Shown one piece after another: positions 1-5,876 of a stretch of DNA of 6,783 nucleotides. The first letter of the stretch is position 1; each line of letters begins with the position of its first letter. The notes under the pieces are model-generated. The model ran no database searches, was not told the origin of the DNA, and saw only the letters and a list, made by a program, of their open reading frames with translations. The translations under genes and the position numbers were made by a program. This DNA comes from Candidatus Zixiibacteriota bacterium (GTDB lineage: Bacteria; Zixibacteria; MSB-5A5; GN15; FEB-12), in NCBI GenBank assembly GCA_023132995.1, contig JAGLXI010000250.1, positions 1 to 6,783 on the forward strand. Direction: 5' to 3'.

Positions 1-871
1 CCTCCTTCATTCGGTCGGCCTCGCCCTGGTACCGGTCACATCGCTCGGCCAGCCGGTCCTCCCCGTGACAGATGCGGACAGCCTGATTGGCCGCTCGGCT
101 GGCTGCTTGCAGGATTCTCAGAGCGGCACCGTACGCGTCGGCGGTGCCGAGTTCCTGTGACTGACGATAGGCCTCACGCGCCTGAGTGAGAAATCTGGCT
201 GCTGATTCCGACTCGCACTGGCCCACAAGGTCGGCGGCATTGTCGATCTGTTCACCAACGGTTTCGACCCGCCGGTTGTAATTGGTCATTTCGCGCCCCT
301 GCCTCTGTTCGGCGCGGATCACCTTCTGAATGGCCCTTTCCACCTGGTTGGCCAAGGTCAGGGCGGCTCGGTACTGGCTAGTTCGGTAGAACTCCCAGGC
401 CCGATCGAGGTTGTCTCGGGCAGCTCGGTACATGGCCTCGTAGTCGACACCGGCACGAGACCTGAGTGACTCGCGCGCCCGTTCAAGCTGCTCCGTAACC
501 CGCTCCAGCTTATTGTGGACGACGTTCTCATTCTGCTCGGTCCGGCGGCTGGCGGCGATAGCTTTCTTGGCGTAATCCCGAGCCTGCATAGTCCTTTTCT
601 GCGCAGCTATAAAGGATTGGTTCCGGAACGCTTCCCAGGCCGATGCCTGCAACCCGAGGGCCGCCTTAAGGGCCAGTTGGGCGGCAGGCGCCCGGGAGGC
701 GTGGACTGCTTCCCTGGCTCGGTCGATAACCTGGTCGGTCCATTCCAACTGGGCTCGGAGGTCTTCGGTCAAGTCTCTCCCCCGGTCGGGGCCGCCCTGC
801 GCCAGCAGATGGCCGCCTGTGAATGTCAGCATGCCGGCGAGCAAAAGTTTTACGATTAGCGATCTTTTCAT
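1..871 (-). CDS. Secreted helical protein of tandem 80-residue repeats (C-terminus outside window)
   Basis: I do not recognise a family. The reading frame is open from an ATG at 871-869 to the left edge, giving 290 residues with no stop. The start is supported by an AAGGAG box 7 bases upstream and by a signal peptide: Lys2, Arg3 and Lys8, then a hydrophobic core at about residues 9-23, with likely cleavage after LLA at residue 24. The mature part is rich in Ala, Arg, Glu and Gln and should be almost wholly alpha-helical. It falls into three gap-free 80-residue repeats (41-120, 121-200, 201-280), and a fourth begins at 281. All three share Glu43/123/203, Ala52/132/212, Ala71/151/231, Glu80/160/240 and the Ala-Ala pair at 89-90/169-170/249-250. 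Trp79 and Trp159 match only between repeats 1 and 2. Cysteines occur at 219, 268 and 278. It probably acts in the periplasm or outside the cell, perhaps as a scaffold or adaptor. The role is unknown. It lies downstream of a two-component operon with its own probable sigma-54 promoter. Confidence 0.85.
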   Translation of the reverse strand, partial: MKRSLIVKLLLAGMLTFTGGHLLAQGGPDRGRDLTEDLRAQLEWTDQVIDRAREAVHASRAPAAQLALKAALGLQASAWEAFRNQSFIAAQKRTMQARDYAKKAIAASRRTEQNENVVHNKLERVTEQLERARESLRSRAGVDYEAMYRAARDNLDRAWEFYRTSQYRAALTLANQVERAIQKVIRAEQRQGREMTNYNRRVETVGEQIDNAADLVGQCESESAARFLTQAREAYRQSQELGTADAYGAALRILQAASRAANQAVRICHGEDRLAERCDRYQGEADRMKE

Positions 872-878
872 TTTCGGT

Positions 879-884
879 CTCCTT
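879..884 (-). promoter_or_regulatory. Ribosome binding site of the repeat protein
   Basis: The minus strand reads AAGGAG, 7 bases before the ATG at 871. This strong Shine-Dalgarno match fixes the start and confirms that the frame open to the left edge is a real gene. Confidence 0.8.
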
Positions 885-896
885 ACTGGAACGTGC

Positions 897-914
897 TGAT
901 TGACATATCAATCA
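897..914. promoter_or_regulatory. Inverted repeat over the -12/start region (possible operator)
   Basis: Perfect 7-base arms TGATTGA and TCAATCA are separated by four bases (897-903 and 908-914). The dyad overlaps the -12 element and the expected transcription start of the repeat-protein promoter. A protein bound there could block or tune initiation. The arms are short and AT-rich, so chance is possible. Confidence 0.35.
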
Positions 915-923
915 CCGTGCCAG
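907..923 (-). promoter_or_regulatory. Probable sigma-54 (-24/-12) promoter
   Basis: The minus strand reads CTGGCACGGTGATTGAT, against the sigma-54 consensus YTGGCACGNNNNTTGCW. The whole -24 block (CTGGCACG) is exact and the spacing of 10 bases between the GG and the -12 dinucleotide is correct. The one deviation is in the -12 block, TTGAT instead of TTGCT. Transcription would start near 895-896, giving a leader of about 25 bases that holds the AAGGAG box and ends at the ATG at 871. The gene immediately upstream encodes a sigma-54-dependent activator with an intact GAFTGA loop, which makes a functional promoter here more likely. The changed -12 base could weaken it. Confidence 0.6.
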
Positions 924-956
924 ACATCGACGCGAATCGCCGGTTGGCATAATCCT

Positions 957-969
957 TTGTGCGGCACAA
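957..969. promoter_or_regulatory. Short dyad TTGTGC-G-GCACAA (possible activator site)
   Basis: Perfect 6-base arms around a single central base, centred about 67 bases upstream of the predicted sigma-54 start. NtrC-family activators bind dyads upstream of their promoters, usually at about -80 to -150, so this is somewhat close but plausible. The binding motif of this regulator is unknown. Confidence 0.3.
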
Positions 970-997
970 GAATACTCCATGCCGTCGGATTCAGCCG

Positions 998-1032
998 GGC
1001 GGTATGTCGCGCGCGGATGTACCGCCTGGTAC
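998..1032. promoter_or_regulatory. Overlapping dyads, possible upstream activating sequence
   Basis: Two inverted repeats overlap here. One has perfect 7-base arms GGCGGTA (998-1004) and TACCGCC (1020-1026). The other has 5-base arms GTACC (1019-1023) and GGTAC (1028-1032) around four bases. Their centres lie about 115-130 bases upstream of the predicted sigma-54 start, the usual place for an NtrC-type enhancer. An alternative is a weak hairpin just after the regulator's stop codon, but no T-run follows on the minus strand, so a terminator is less likely. Confidence 0.35.
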
Positions 1033-1055
1033 ACGCAAGCGGACCTGTCGGCGCA

Positions 1056-2390
1056 TCAGGGCCTGATATCATGGACTTTCATTCGACTGTAGAGCCTTCG
1101 CCGGCTGATTCTCAGAAGTTTTGCCGCTTCTGTCTTATTGCCACCGGCCTCTTTCAGGGCCTCGACTATCATCTTCTTTTCGCTTGCCACCAACCCACCG
1201 CCGGTTGAGTCTGCGGTTGATTCCGTATCAACCAGGGGTGCATCGTCAGTCTCAAGGGCGAAATCCTCGACCGAAAGCGGTTCGCCACCGGCCAAAATAG
1301 TCGCCCGCTCGATGACATTCTTAAGTTCCCGGACGTTTCCCGGCCAGTCATATCTAAGCAGCAGGTCCCGAACGTCGTCCGGGGGTATCGGATGCGGGTA
1401 GTCCAGTCTCGCGAGAAAATGCTCTGCCAGTTCGGTTATATCTTCGCGACGGTCGACAAGACCTGGCAGGAATACCGGGAAAACATTCAGCCTGAAGAAA
1501 AGATCTTCCCGGAAAACACCGCGCTTGATTTCAAGACCCAGGTCACTGTTGGTGGCGGCGATGATCCTCACGTCGATATCGATAGCGTCAACCCCCCCGA
1601 CTCGGAAGAGCTTGCCCTCTTCGAGAACCCGCAGCAGCTTTGACTGCATGGCGCCTGAGGTCTCGGCTATCTCGTCAAGGAATAAGCTTCCACCGTGGGC
1701 CAGTTCAAAGCGGCCCCGCTTGCGGGCGACAGCGCCGGTGAAGGCTCCCTTCTCATGGCCAAAAAGCTCCGATTCCAGCAGTGTCTCGGTGAGCGCGGCG
1801 CAGTTCACGGCGATGAACGGTTTGCTCTTGCGCGGCGAGAGATCATGCACCATGCGGGCGGCCAGTTCCTTGCCGCTGCCCGATCTGCCGGTGAGAAGAA
1901 CGGTTGCGTCCGTCACCGCTACCTTCGCCAGCATCCTTTTCACTTCCGCCGTGGCGCTTGATGATCCGATGAACGGGCCGTAGCTGCTTTCGTTGACCAC
2001 CTTCTGATAGTGGTTGACCAGGGCAGCCTGCCTTTGTTTCTCTGCCAGTCTGGCCACCAGCAGTTCCAGTTCGTCCAGCGAGAACGGCTTGATAAGATAG
2101 TCGGCCGCCCCTTTCTTCATCGCCTCGACAGCCGTCTCGGCGCTGCCGTAGGCGGTCATCATCACCACCTCGGTTCCGTCTTTCCCCAGGGCTTCGCCCA
2201 AGATCGTCATGCCGGATATCCCGGGCATGGACAGGTCGGTGATGACGATGTCGAAGGAATGCCTGCCGATCAATTCCAGCGCCTCGGCGGGGCTGGTGGT
2301 GGTGGTGACCTTGTGATTGGCGTCTTCGAGCTGGCCGCAAATCAACGACGTCATTTTCGGTTCATCGTCTACGACAAGAATGTTGGCCAT
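1056..2390 (-). CDS. NtrC-family sigma-54-dependent response regulator
   Basis: This 444-residue transcription activator has the standard three-domain layout. The receiver (about 1-118) carries the acidic pair Asp8-Asp9, phospho-acceptor Asp52, Thr79 and Lys101. The AAA+ sigma-54-activation domain (about 139-368) carries Walker A GRSGSGKE (168-175), the sigma-54-contacting loop GAFTGA (215-220), Walker B GGSLFLDE (233-240) and the sensor II stretch WPGNVRELKN (349-358). A Fis-type helix-turn-helix ends the protein (about 403-440, core NKTEAAKLLRISRRRLYSRM). All key residues are present, so it should be active: once phosphorylated it would remodel RNA polymerase-sigma-54 from an upstream site. 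The start lies 2 bases after the kinase stop (TAG-CT-ATG) with only a weak purine run before it, which suggests translational coupling. The kinase is its obvious partner. The specific target is not known from the protein, but a sigma-54-like promoter lies just downstream. Confidence 0.96.
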   Translation of the reverse strand: MANILVVDDEPKMTSLICGQLEDANHKVTTTTSPAEALELIGRHSFDIVITDLSMPGISGMTILGEALGKDGTEVVMMTAYGSAETAVEAMKKGAADYLIKPFSLDELELLVARLAEKQRQAALVNHYQKVVNESSYGPFIGSSSATAEVKRMLAKVAVTDATVLLTGRSGSGKELAARMVHDLSPRKSKPFIAVNCAALTETLLESELFGHEKGAFTGAVARKRGRFELAHGGSLFLDEIAETSGAMQSKLLRVLEEGKLFRVGGVDAIDIDVRIIAATNSDLGLEIKRGVFREDLFFRLNVFPVFLPGLVDRREDITELAEHFLARLDYPHPIPPDDVRDLLLRYDWPGNVRELKNVIERATILAGGEPLSVEDFALETDDAPLVDTESTADSTGGGLVASEKKMIVEALKEAGGNKTEAAKLLRISRRRLYSRMKVHDIRP

Positions 2391-2392
2391 AG

Positions 2393-3724
2393 CTACTTTC
2401 TCGGCATCTTGGGCAGCACAATCACAACCTCGGTTCCGCCGCCCACCCTGCTTCCAATATCCATCACGCCCCCCATTTCTTCAACCAGTTTTCTGCTCAG
2501 GTATAGTCCCAGGCCGGAACCGGATTGTCTGGTCGTGTAAAACGGGTCAAAGGCGCGCTTTATGTCCTTCCTGTTCATACCGGGGCCGTGGTCAGCAACC
2601 GTCAGGGTGATATTGTCCCCGCGGTTTTTCGCGAACAGGCCGACCACAATCGGTTTGGAAGCAGCCAGACAGGCATCGGCAGAGTTGATCAGGAGATTGA
2701 GAAGCACCTGTCGCAGGGAGCGCCGGTAACCGTGAAAGCTGAGATCGTCTTCCAGCTTACCGCTCAGCCATTCCACATGCTGGTCCGGGTACTTGTCCTG
2801 AAGGTGCTTCCTGATGCCGAGGTACAAGTCGCGCAGGACAATGCTGTCCGCTTTCTCAGACCTGAGGAAAGTCCCCCGGGAACCACCTGCGAAATCCAGG
2901 TAGCCGGAGACGATCTGGTTGAGGCGATCCACCTCCTCGACAATAAACTCGCACTCTGGTGTCTCGTGTTTTTTTGCCATTCTCTCGGCGGAAGCCCGGA
3001 CGATCATCAGCGGGTTTCTGACTTCATGAGCAACCACAGCCACCATCCGCCCCAGGTAGGCGTGGGTTTCGCTCAGGAACAGCTTCTGTTCGGCCCGGTT
3101 GAGACGGCGCTGCGCCAGAAGAAAAAGCGCGGCGAAGAGAATGCCGCCGGCCAGCGACAGGCCGCTTGAGTAGTACAGGTTGTGCTTCAGATCAGCCAGG
3201 GCATCGAAGTAGTCGACACTGGCCTCGGCGCCAAGCACCGCCGCCACCGAACCGAGGCTGTCATACAGCGGGGCGAAGGCGGATTTGAGATATACCTGCC
3301 CCGTCCGGTACGACGGCGTGACCACCGCCTCATCGGCCAACCCGAAAAACAACGAGTCGATATACGGCCCGTTGAGACCGGCCAGGAAGTAGACCGAGTC
3401 CACTTCCAGCGACGAAGAGGCCAGGTAGCGGTAGTTGTCATCGAGGATGAAGATATCCGCCAGAGAGTCGGCCTCCCGAGCGCGCATCAGTATTTCCAGG
3501 GTCTCGACATACCGGTCCATATCCCCCGCTGCGAGCGACTGGACTACCTCTGGAGCAAGACCGATACTGGTAATCTTTGCGACCGCTGCCAGCCGCCTGC
3601 TCAGTTGCTGCGCGAGAAGCGCCTCGGTTCGCTCGTAGAACAACCACCAGGCAAGGTTGACCAGCAGCAAGAGCACGACCATGAACAGCGCCATCATCAG
3701 CAGCTTTCTGGATCCGTCAAACAT
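2393..3724 (-). CDS. Membrane sensor histidine kinase, NtrC-pair type
   Basis: This 443-residue kinase has two membrane segments (about 9-29 and 187-204) that enclose a periplasmic sensor of about 155 residues. The sensor's stretch around 88-170 (predicted beta strands such as IFILDDNYRYLASS) resembles a PDC/Cache-type fold; that is a judgement by eye. There is no HAMP and no cytoplasmic PAS. About 28 residues after the second membrane segment comes the H-box AHEVRNPL with His233, followed by the ATPase domain: N-box with Asn347 (LLNLLINSADA), G1 DHGPGM with Asp378, F-box FDPFYTT (392-398) and G2 GSGLGL (402-407). All catalytic boxes are intact. It should autophosphorylate and pass phosphate to the adjacent regulator, which starts 2 bases downstream. 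The signal is unknown, though the fold suggests a small ligand or envelope cue. The ATG at 3724 has no properly spaced Shine-Dalgarno; see the promoter just upstream. Confidence 0.95.
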   Translation of the reverse strand: MFDGSRKLLMMALFMVVLLLLVNLAWWLFYERTEALLAQQLSRRLAAVAKITSIGLAPEVVQSLAAGDMDRYVETLEILMRAREADSLADIFILDDNYRYLASSSLEVDSVYFLAGLNGPYIDSLFFGLADEAVVTPSYRTGQVYLKSAFAPLYDSLGSVAAVLGAEASVDYFDALADLKHNLYYSSGLSLAGGILFAALFLLAQRRLNRAEQKLFLSETHAYLGRMVAVVAHEVRNPLMIVRASAERMAKKHETPECEFIVEEVDRLNQIVSGYLDFAGGSRGTFLRSEKADSIVLRDLYLGIRKHLQDKYPDQHVEWLSGKLEDDLSFHGYRRSLRQVLLNLLINSADACLAASKPIVVGLFAKNRGDNITLTVADHGPGMNRKDIKRAFDPFYTTRQSGSGLGLYLSRKLVEEMGGVMDIGSRVGGGTEVVIVLPKMPRK

Positions 3725-3729
3725 GCCCC

Positions 3730-3758
3730 ATTATGGCACGACACACAGCCGGAGTCAA
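3730..3758 (-). promoter_or_regulatory. Sigma-70-type promoter of the kinase-regulator operon, probably leaderless
   Basis: The minus strand reads TTGACT (3758-3753), a 17-base spacer, then CATAAT (3735-3730). Each hexamer matches consensus at 5 of 6 positions and the spacing is ideal. A short A-run (3761-3765) lies just upstream of the -35. A start 6-7 bases past the -10 falls at 3723-3724, on the A or T of the kinase ATG (3724-3722). The transcript would therefore have little or no 5' leader, which agrees with the lack of a usable ribosome binding site. Confidence 0.6.
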
Positions 3759-3794
3759 CTTTTTGTACGGCGCCCGGCGCCGCCGGTAATTTGC

Positions 3795-3822
3795 TTGACA
3801 CTCGTCGCAAAAGGCATATAAT
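3795..3822 (+). promoter_or_regulatory. Consensus sigma-70-type promoter of tRNA-Glu
   Basis: A perfect TTGACA (3795-3800) and a perfect TATAAT (3817-3822) are separated by 16 bases. The start should fall near 3829, about 20 bases before the mature tRNA. The stretch after the -10 (AGACCGCC) is GC-rich, as in many stable-RNA promoters. Its -35 lies 36 bases from that of the divergent kinase promoter. Confidence 0.85.
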
Positions 3823-3848
3823 AGACCGCCGACAAAGCTAAGGCATAT

Positions 3849-3921
3849 GACCCCATCGTCCAGTGGCCTAGGACGGCGCCCTTTCACGGCGCAAACACGG
3901 GTTCGACTCCCGTTGGGGTCA
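3849..3921 (+). tRNA. tRNA-Glu, anticodon TTC
   Basis: A full cloverleaf of 73 bases including the discriminator. The acceptor arms GACCCCA and TGGGGTC pair over 7 bases. The anticodon stem GCGCC/GGCGC encloses the loop CTTTCAC, giving anticodon TTC. The T stem ACGGG/CCCGT holds the loop TTCGACT. The sequence closely resembles bacterial tRNA-Glu. The 3' CCA is not encoded (the next bases are TTTTCTT), so a CCA-adding enzyme is needed. The T-rich run directly after the tRNA may help end transcription. Confidence 0.97.
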
Positions 3922-4054
3922 TTTTCTTGTATCCGGCGCCACTCCCTCTTGCCCCCTGAGCGGTTTGCTGTTATCATTGGCGTTGATTTGCTGCTGGTTT
4001 CCCGGGCAGCATGAGATGACTGAAGAACACATACTGTAGACCCCTGTGTCGTCT
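3922..4054. other. Intergenic stretch before the P5C dehydrogenase gene, no clear promoter
   Basis: After the T-rich run behind the tRNA I find no convincing sigma-70 promoter. CATACT at 4030-4035 resembles a -10 but has no -35 at the right distance. The gene could use a weak or unrecognised promoter, or read-through from the strong tRNA promoter. No open frame here looks real. Confidence 0.4.
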
Positions 4055-4059
4055 GGAGG
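4055..4059 (+). promoter_or_regulatory. Ribosome binding site of the P5C dehydrogenase gene
   Basis: GGAGG lies 5 bases before the ATG at 4065. It is a strong match that supports this start. Confidence 0.8.
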
Positions 4060-4064
4060 TAGCA

Positions 4065-5684
4065 ATGTCCGTATTCAAAGTCCCCTTCCCCAATAATGAA
4101 CCGGTGCGAGCCTATGCTCCGGGTTCGCCGGACCGTACCGAACTGCAAAAGGCGCTGGCAAAACTGAAGGGCAACCCACTTGAGATACCGCTGGTGATCG
4201 GCGGCCGTGAGGTTACGACTGACAAGAAGATCGAGATCAGCGCTCCTCACGACCATGACTTGAAGCTGGGGTATTATTACCAGGGTGGCAAGGCCGAAGT
4301 GAAAATGGCGGTCGAGGCGGCAGTTGAAGCCCAGAAGACCTGGGCGCTGACGCCGTGGGAGCACAGGGCGGCTATCTTTCTCAAGGCTGCCGAACTGCTG
4401 GCGGGGCCGTACCGCCACACCATGAACGCCGCCACCATGCTGGCCCATTCCAAGACCATCTACCAGGCCGAGATTGATGCCGTCTGCGAGCTGGTTGATT
4501 TCTTCCGTTTCAACGCCTACTACATGCAGCAGATATACGAGGTCCAGCCCGAGAGCGCCCCCGGCATCTGGGATCGCCTGGATCACCGCCCGCTGGAGGG
4601 ATTCGTTTTCGCGGTGACGCCTTTCAATTTCGTCTCAATCAACGGCAACCTCCCCACAGCCCCGGCCATGTTAGGCAACGTCGTGGTGTGGAAACCGGCC
4701 TCCACGGCCACCTACACCTCGCACCTGCTCATGAAGATCTTCCGCGAGGCGGGTCTGCCCGGCGGCGTCATCAACATGATTTTCGCTCGCGGCTCGGCTA
4801 TCGGCGATACCGTGCTCAGAAACGAACATCTGGCCGGAATTCATTTCACGGGCTCGACTCCCACCTTCCAGAACATGTGGAAGACGGTCGGGGATAACAT
4901 CGCCAACTACCGCTGTTATCCCCGCATCGTGGGTGAGACGGGCGGTAAGGATTTCATCTTTGCTCACAACTCGGCCGATGTTCAGGGATTGGCCACAGCG
5001 ATAGTGCGCGGGTCGTTTGAGTTCCAGGGCCAGAAATGCTCCGCCTCCTCGCGCTGCTATATCCCGCGCTCGATCTGGCCGCAGGTGAAAGAGTTGGTCC
5101 TCAAGCAGGTGGGTGAACTCAGGATGGGCGACCCAGAGGATTTCACCAATTTCGTCAATGCCGTCATCGACGAAGCAGCTTTCGACTCAATCACATCCTA
5201 TATCGACTACGCCAAAGAGTGCCGCGCCGACGAGATTCTCATTGGCGGCGGTTACGACAAGTCACGGGGTTACTTCATTGAGCCGACGGTGGTGCTCACG
5301 AGCGACCCGCATGACAAACTGATGGAGGAGGAGATATTCGGGCCGGTGGTGGCTGTCTTTGTTTACGAGGACGAGGCCTACGCCAAGACCCTGCACGAGT
5401 GCGACACGACTTCGCCGTACGCCCTAACCGGGGCCATCATCGGCAACGACCGCAAGGCCGTCGAACTGGCCGAACGGATGCTTCGCCATGCGGCGGGTAA
5501 TTTCTACATCAACGACAAACCGACCGGTGCCGTCGTGGGCCAGCAACCGTTCGGCGGAGGCAGGGCGTCCGGAACGAACGATAAGGCGGGCGGTATCCAG
5601 AACATGCTGCGCTGGACCTCACCCCGCGCCATCAAGGAGACATTCGTAATGCCGCGGGATTACAAGTACCCCTTCATGGGCTGA
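4065..5684 (+). CDS. pruA: L-glutamate gamma-semialdehyde (P5C) dehydrogenase, ALDH4A1 type
   Basis: This 539-residue NAD(P)-dependent aldehyde dehydrogenase oxidises glutamate semialdehyde (from pyrroline-5-carboxylate) to glutamate, the second step of proline breakdown, in the cytoplasm. Visible landmarks are TPFNF with Asn188, cofactor-binding WKP with Lys210, FTGS (261-264), GETGGKD with general base Glu291, QGQKCSASSR with catalytic Cys325, EEIFGPV with Glu423, and the C-terminal stretch NFYINDKPTGAVVGQQPFGG (479-498), typical of P5C dehydrogenases. Length and motifs match the monofunctional type related to mitochondrial ALDH4A1, not the long bifunctional PutA. No proline dehydrogenase gene is in the window, so that partner must lie elsewhere. 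The start is set by GGAGG 5 bases upstream. A hairpin terminator follows the stop. The gene seems to be transcribed alone. Confidence 0.96.
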   Translation: MSVFKVPFPNNEPVRAYAPGSPDRTELQKALAKLKGNPLEIPLVIGGREVTTDKKIEISAPHDHDLKLGYYYQGGKAEVKMAVEAAVEAQKTWALTPWEHRAAIFLKAAELLAGPYRHTMNAATMLAHSKTIYQAEIDAVCELVDFFRFNAYYMQQIYEVQPESAPGIWDRLDHRPLEGFVFAVTPFNFVSINGNLPTAPAMLGNVVVWKPASTATYTSHLLMKIFREAGLPGGVINMIFARGSAIGDTVLRNEHLAGIHFTGSTPTFQNMWKTVGDNIANYRCYPRIVGETGGKDFIFAHNSADVQGLATAIVRGSFEFQGQKCSASSRCYIPRSIWPQVKELVLKQVGELRMGDPEDFTNFVNAVIDEAAFDSITSYIDYAKECRADEILIGGGYDKSRGYFIEPTVVLTSDPHDKLMEEEIFGPVVAVFVYEDEAYAKTLHECDTTSPYALTGAIIGNDRKAVELAERMLRHAAGNFYINDKPTGAVVGQQPFGGGRASGTNDKAGGIQNMLRWTSPRAIKETFVMPRDYKYPFMG

Positions 5685-5728
5685 CTGACGGGGCGCTTCT
5701 CGACTCCCCCTGATATCTAAAGCAGAGT

Positions 5729-5760
5729 AGGCTGCCGGTGCAAGACCCGGCAGCCTGTTT
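5729..5760 (+). terminator. Hairpin terminator after the P5C dehydrogenase gene
   Basis: Perfect 10-base arms AGGCTGCCGG (5729-5738) and CCGGCAGCCT (5747-5756) enclose an 8-base loop, and GTTT follows. It sits 44 bases after the stop codon. The T-run is short, so termination may be partial or factor-assisted. The gene on the other side converges on it, but the minus-strand side lacks a T-run. Confidence 0.7.
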
Positions 5761-5876
5761 GCATTATCGGGCAGGCCAAGCTTGCCGCCGGTTCAGCGAT
5801 GTTTCAAACGCCGTCGGCGACACTCGGCCCCGGCTGTTCCTGTCAGTCAGGATAGGGCAACTAAGACAGATGTACC
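5761..5876. other. Intergenic spacer between convergent genes
   Basis: This spacer lies between the plus-strand terminator and the stop of the minus-strand dockerin gene. I see no convincing RNA gene, promoter or repeat in it, and no clear terminator for the dockerin gene. Confidence 0.4.

Noticed and set aside
515..859. 114-residue plus-strand frame opposite the repeat protein
   Set aside because: It is antisense to a gene with a signal peptide, a ribosome site and repeats. It has no ribosome site or recognisable domain of its own.
666..911. 81-residue minus-strand frame overlapping the start of the repeat protein
   Set aside because: It is a different frame of the same strand, with arginine/proline-rich out-of-frame composition. 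The frame starting at 871 has the signal peptide and the ribosome site.
1055..1067. Dyad ATCAGG-G-CCTGAT at the end of the regulator gene as a terminator
   Set aside because: The stem is only 6 bases, overlaps the stop codon and has no T-run on the minus strand.
2010..3841. Several plus-strand frames of 97-219 residues opposite the kinase and regulator
   Set aside because: They are shadows of strongly supported genes on the other strand and have no motifs or ribosome sites.
3977..3993. Possible sigma-54 promoter TTGGCGTTGATTTGCTG before the P5C dehydrogenase gene
   Set aside because: The GG and GC are separated by 9 bases instead of the required 10, and the ACG after TGGC is missing. Spacing is critical for sigma-54.
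3717..4586. 289-residue open frame on the minus strand across the tRNA and the start of the P5C dehydrogenase gene
   Set aside because: It runs antisense through tRNA-Glu and the dehydrogenase gene and shows no domain. The stretch NDPNGSRTRVCAVKGRRPRP is just the tRNA read backwards, a common false gene.
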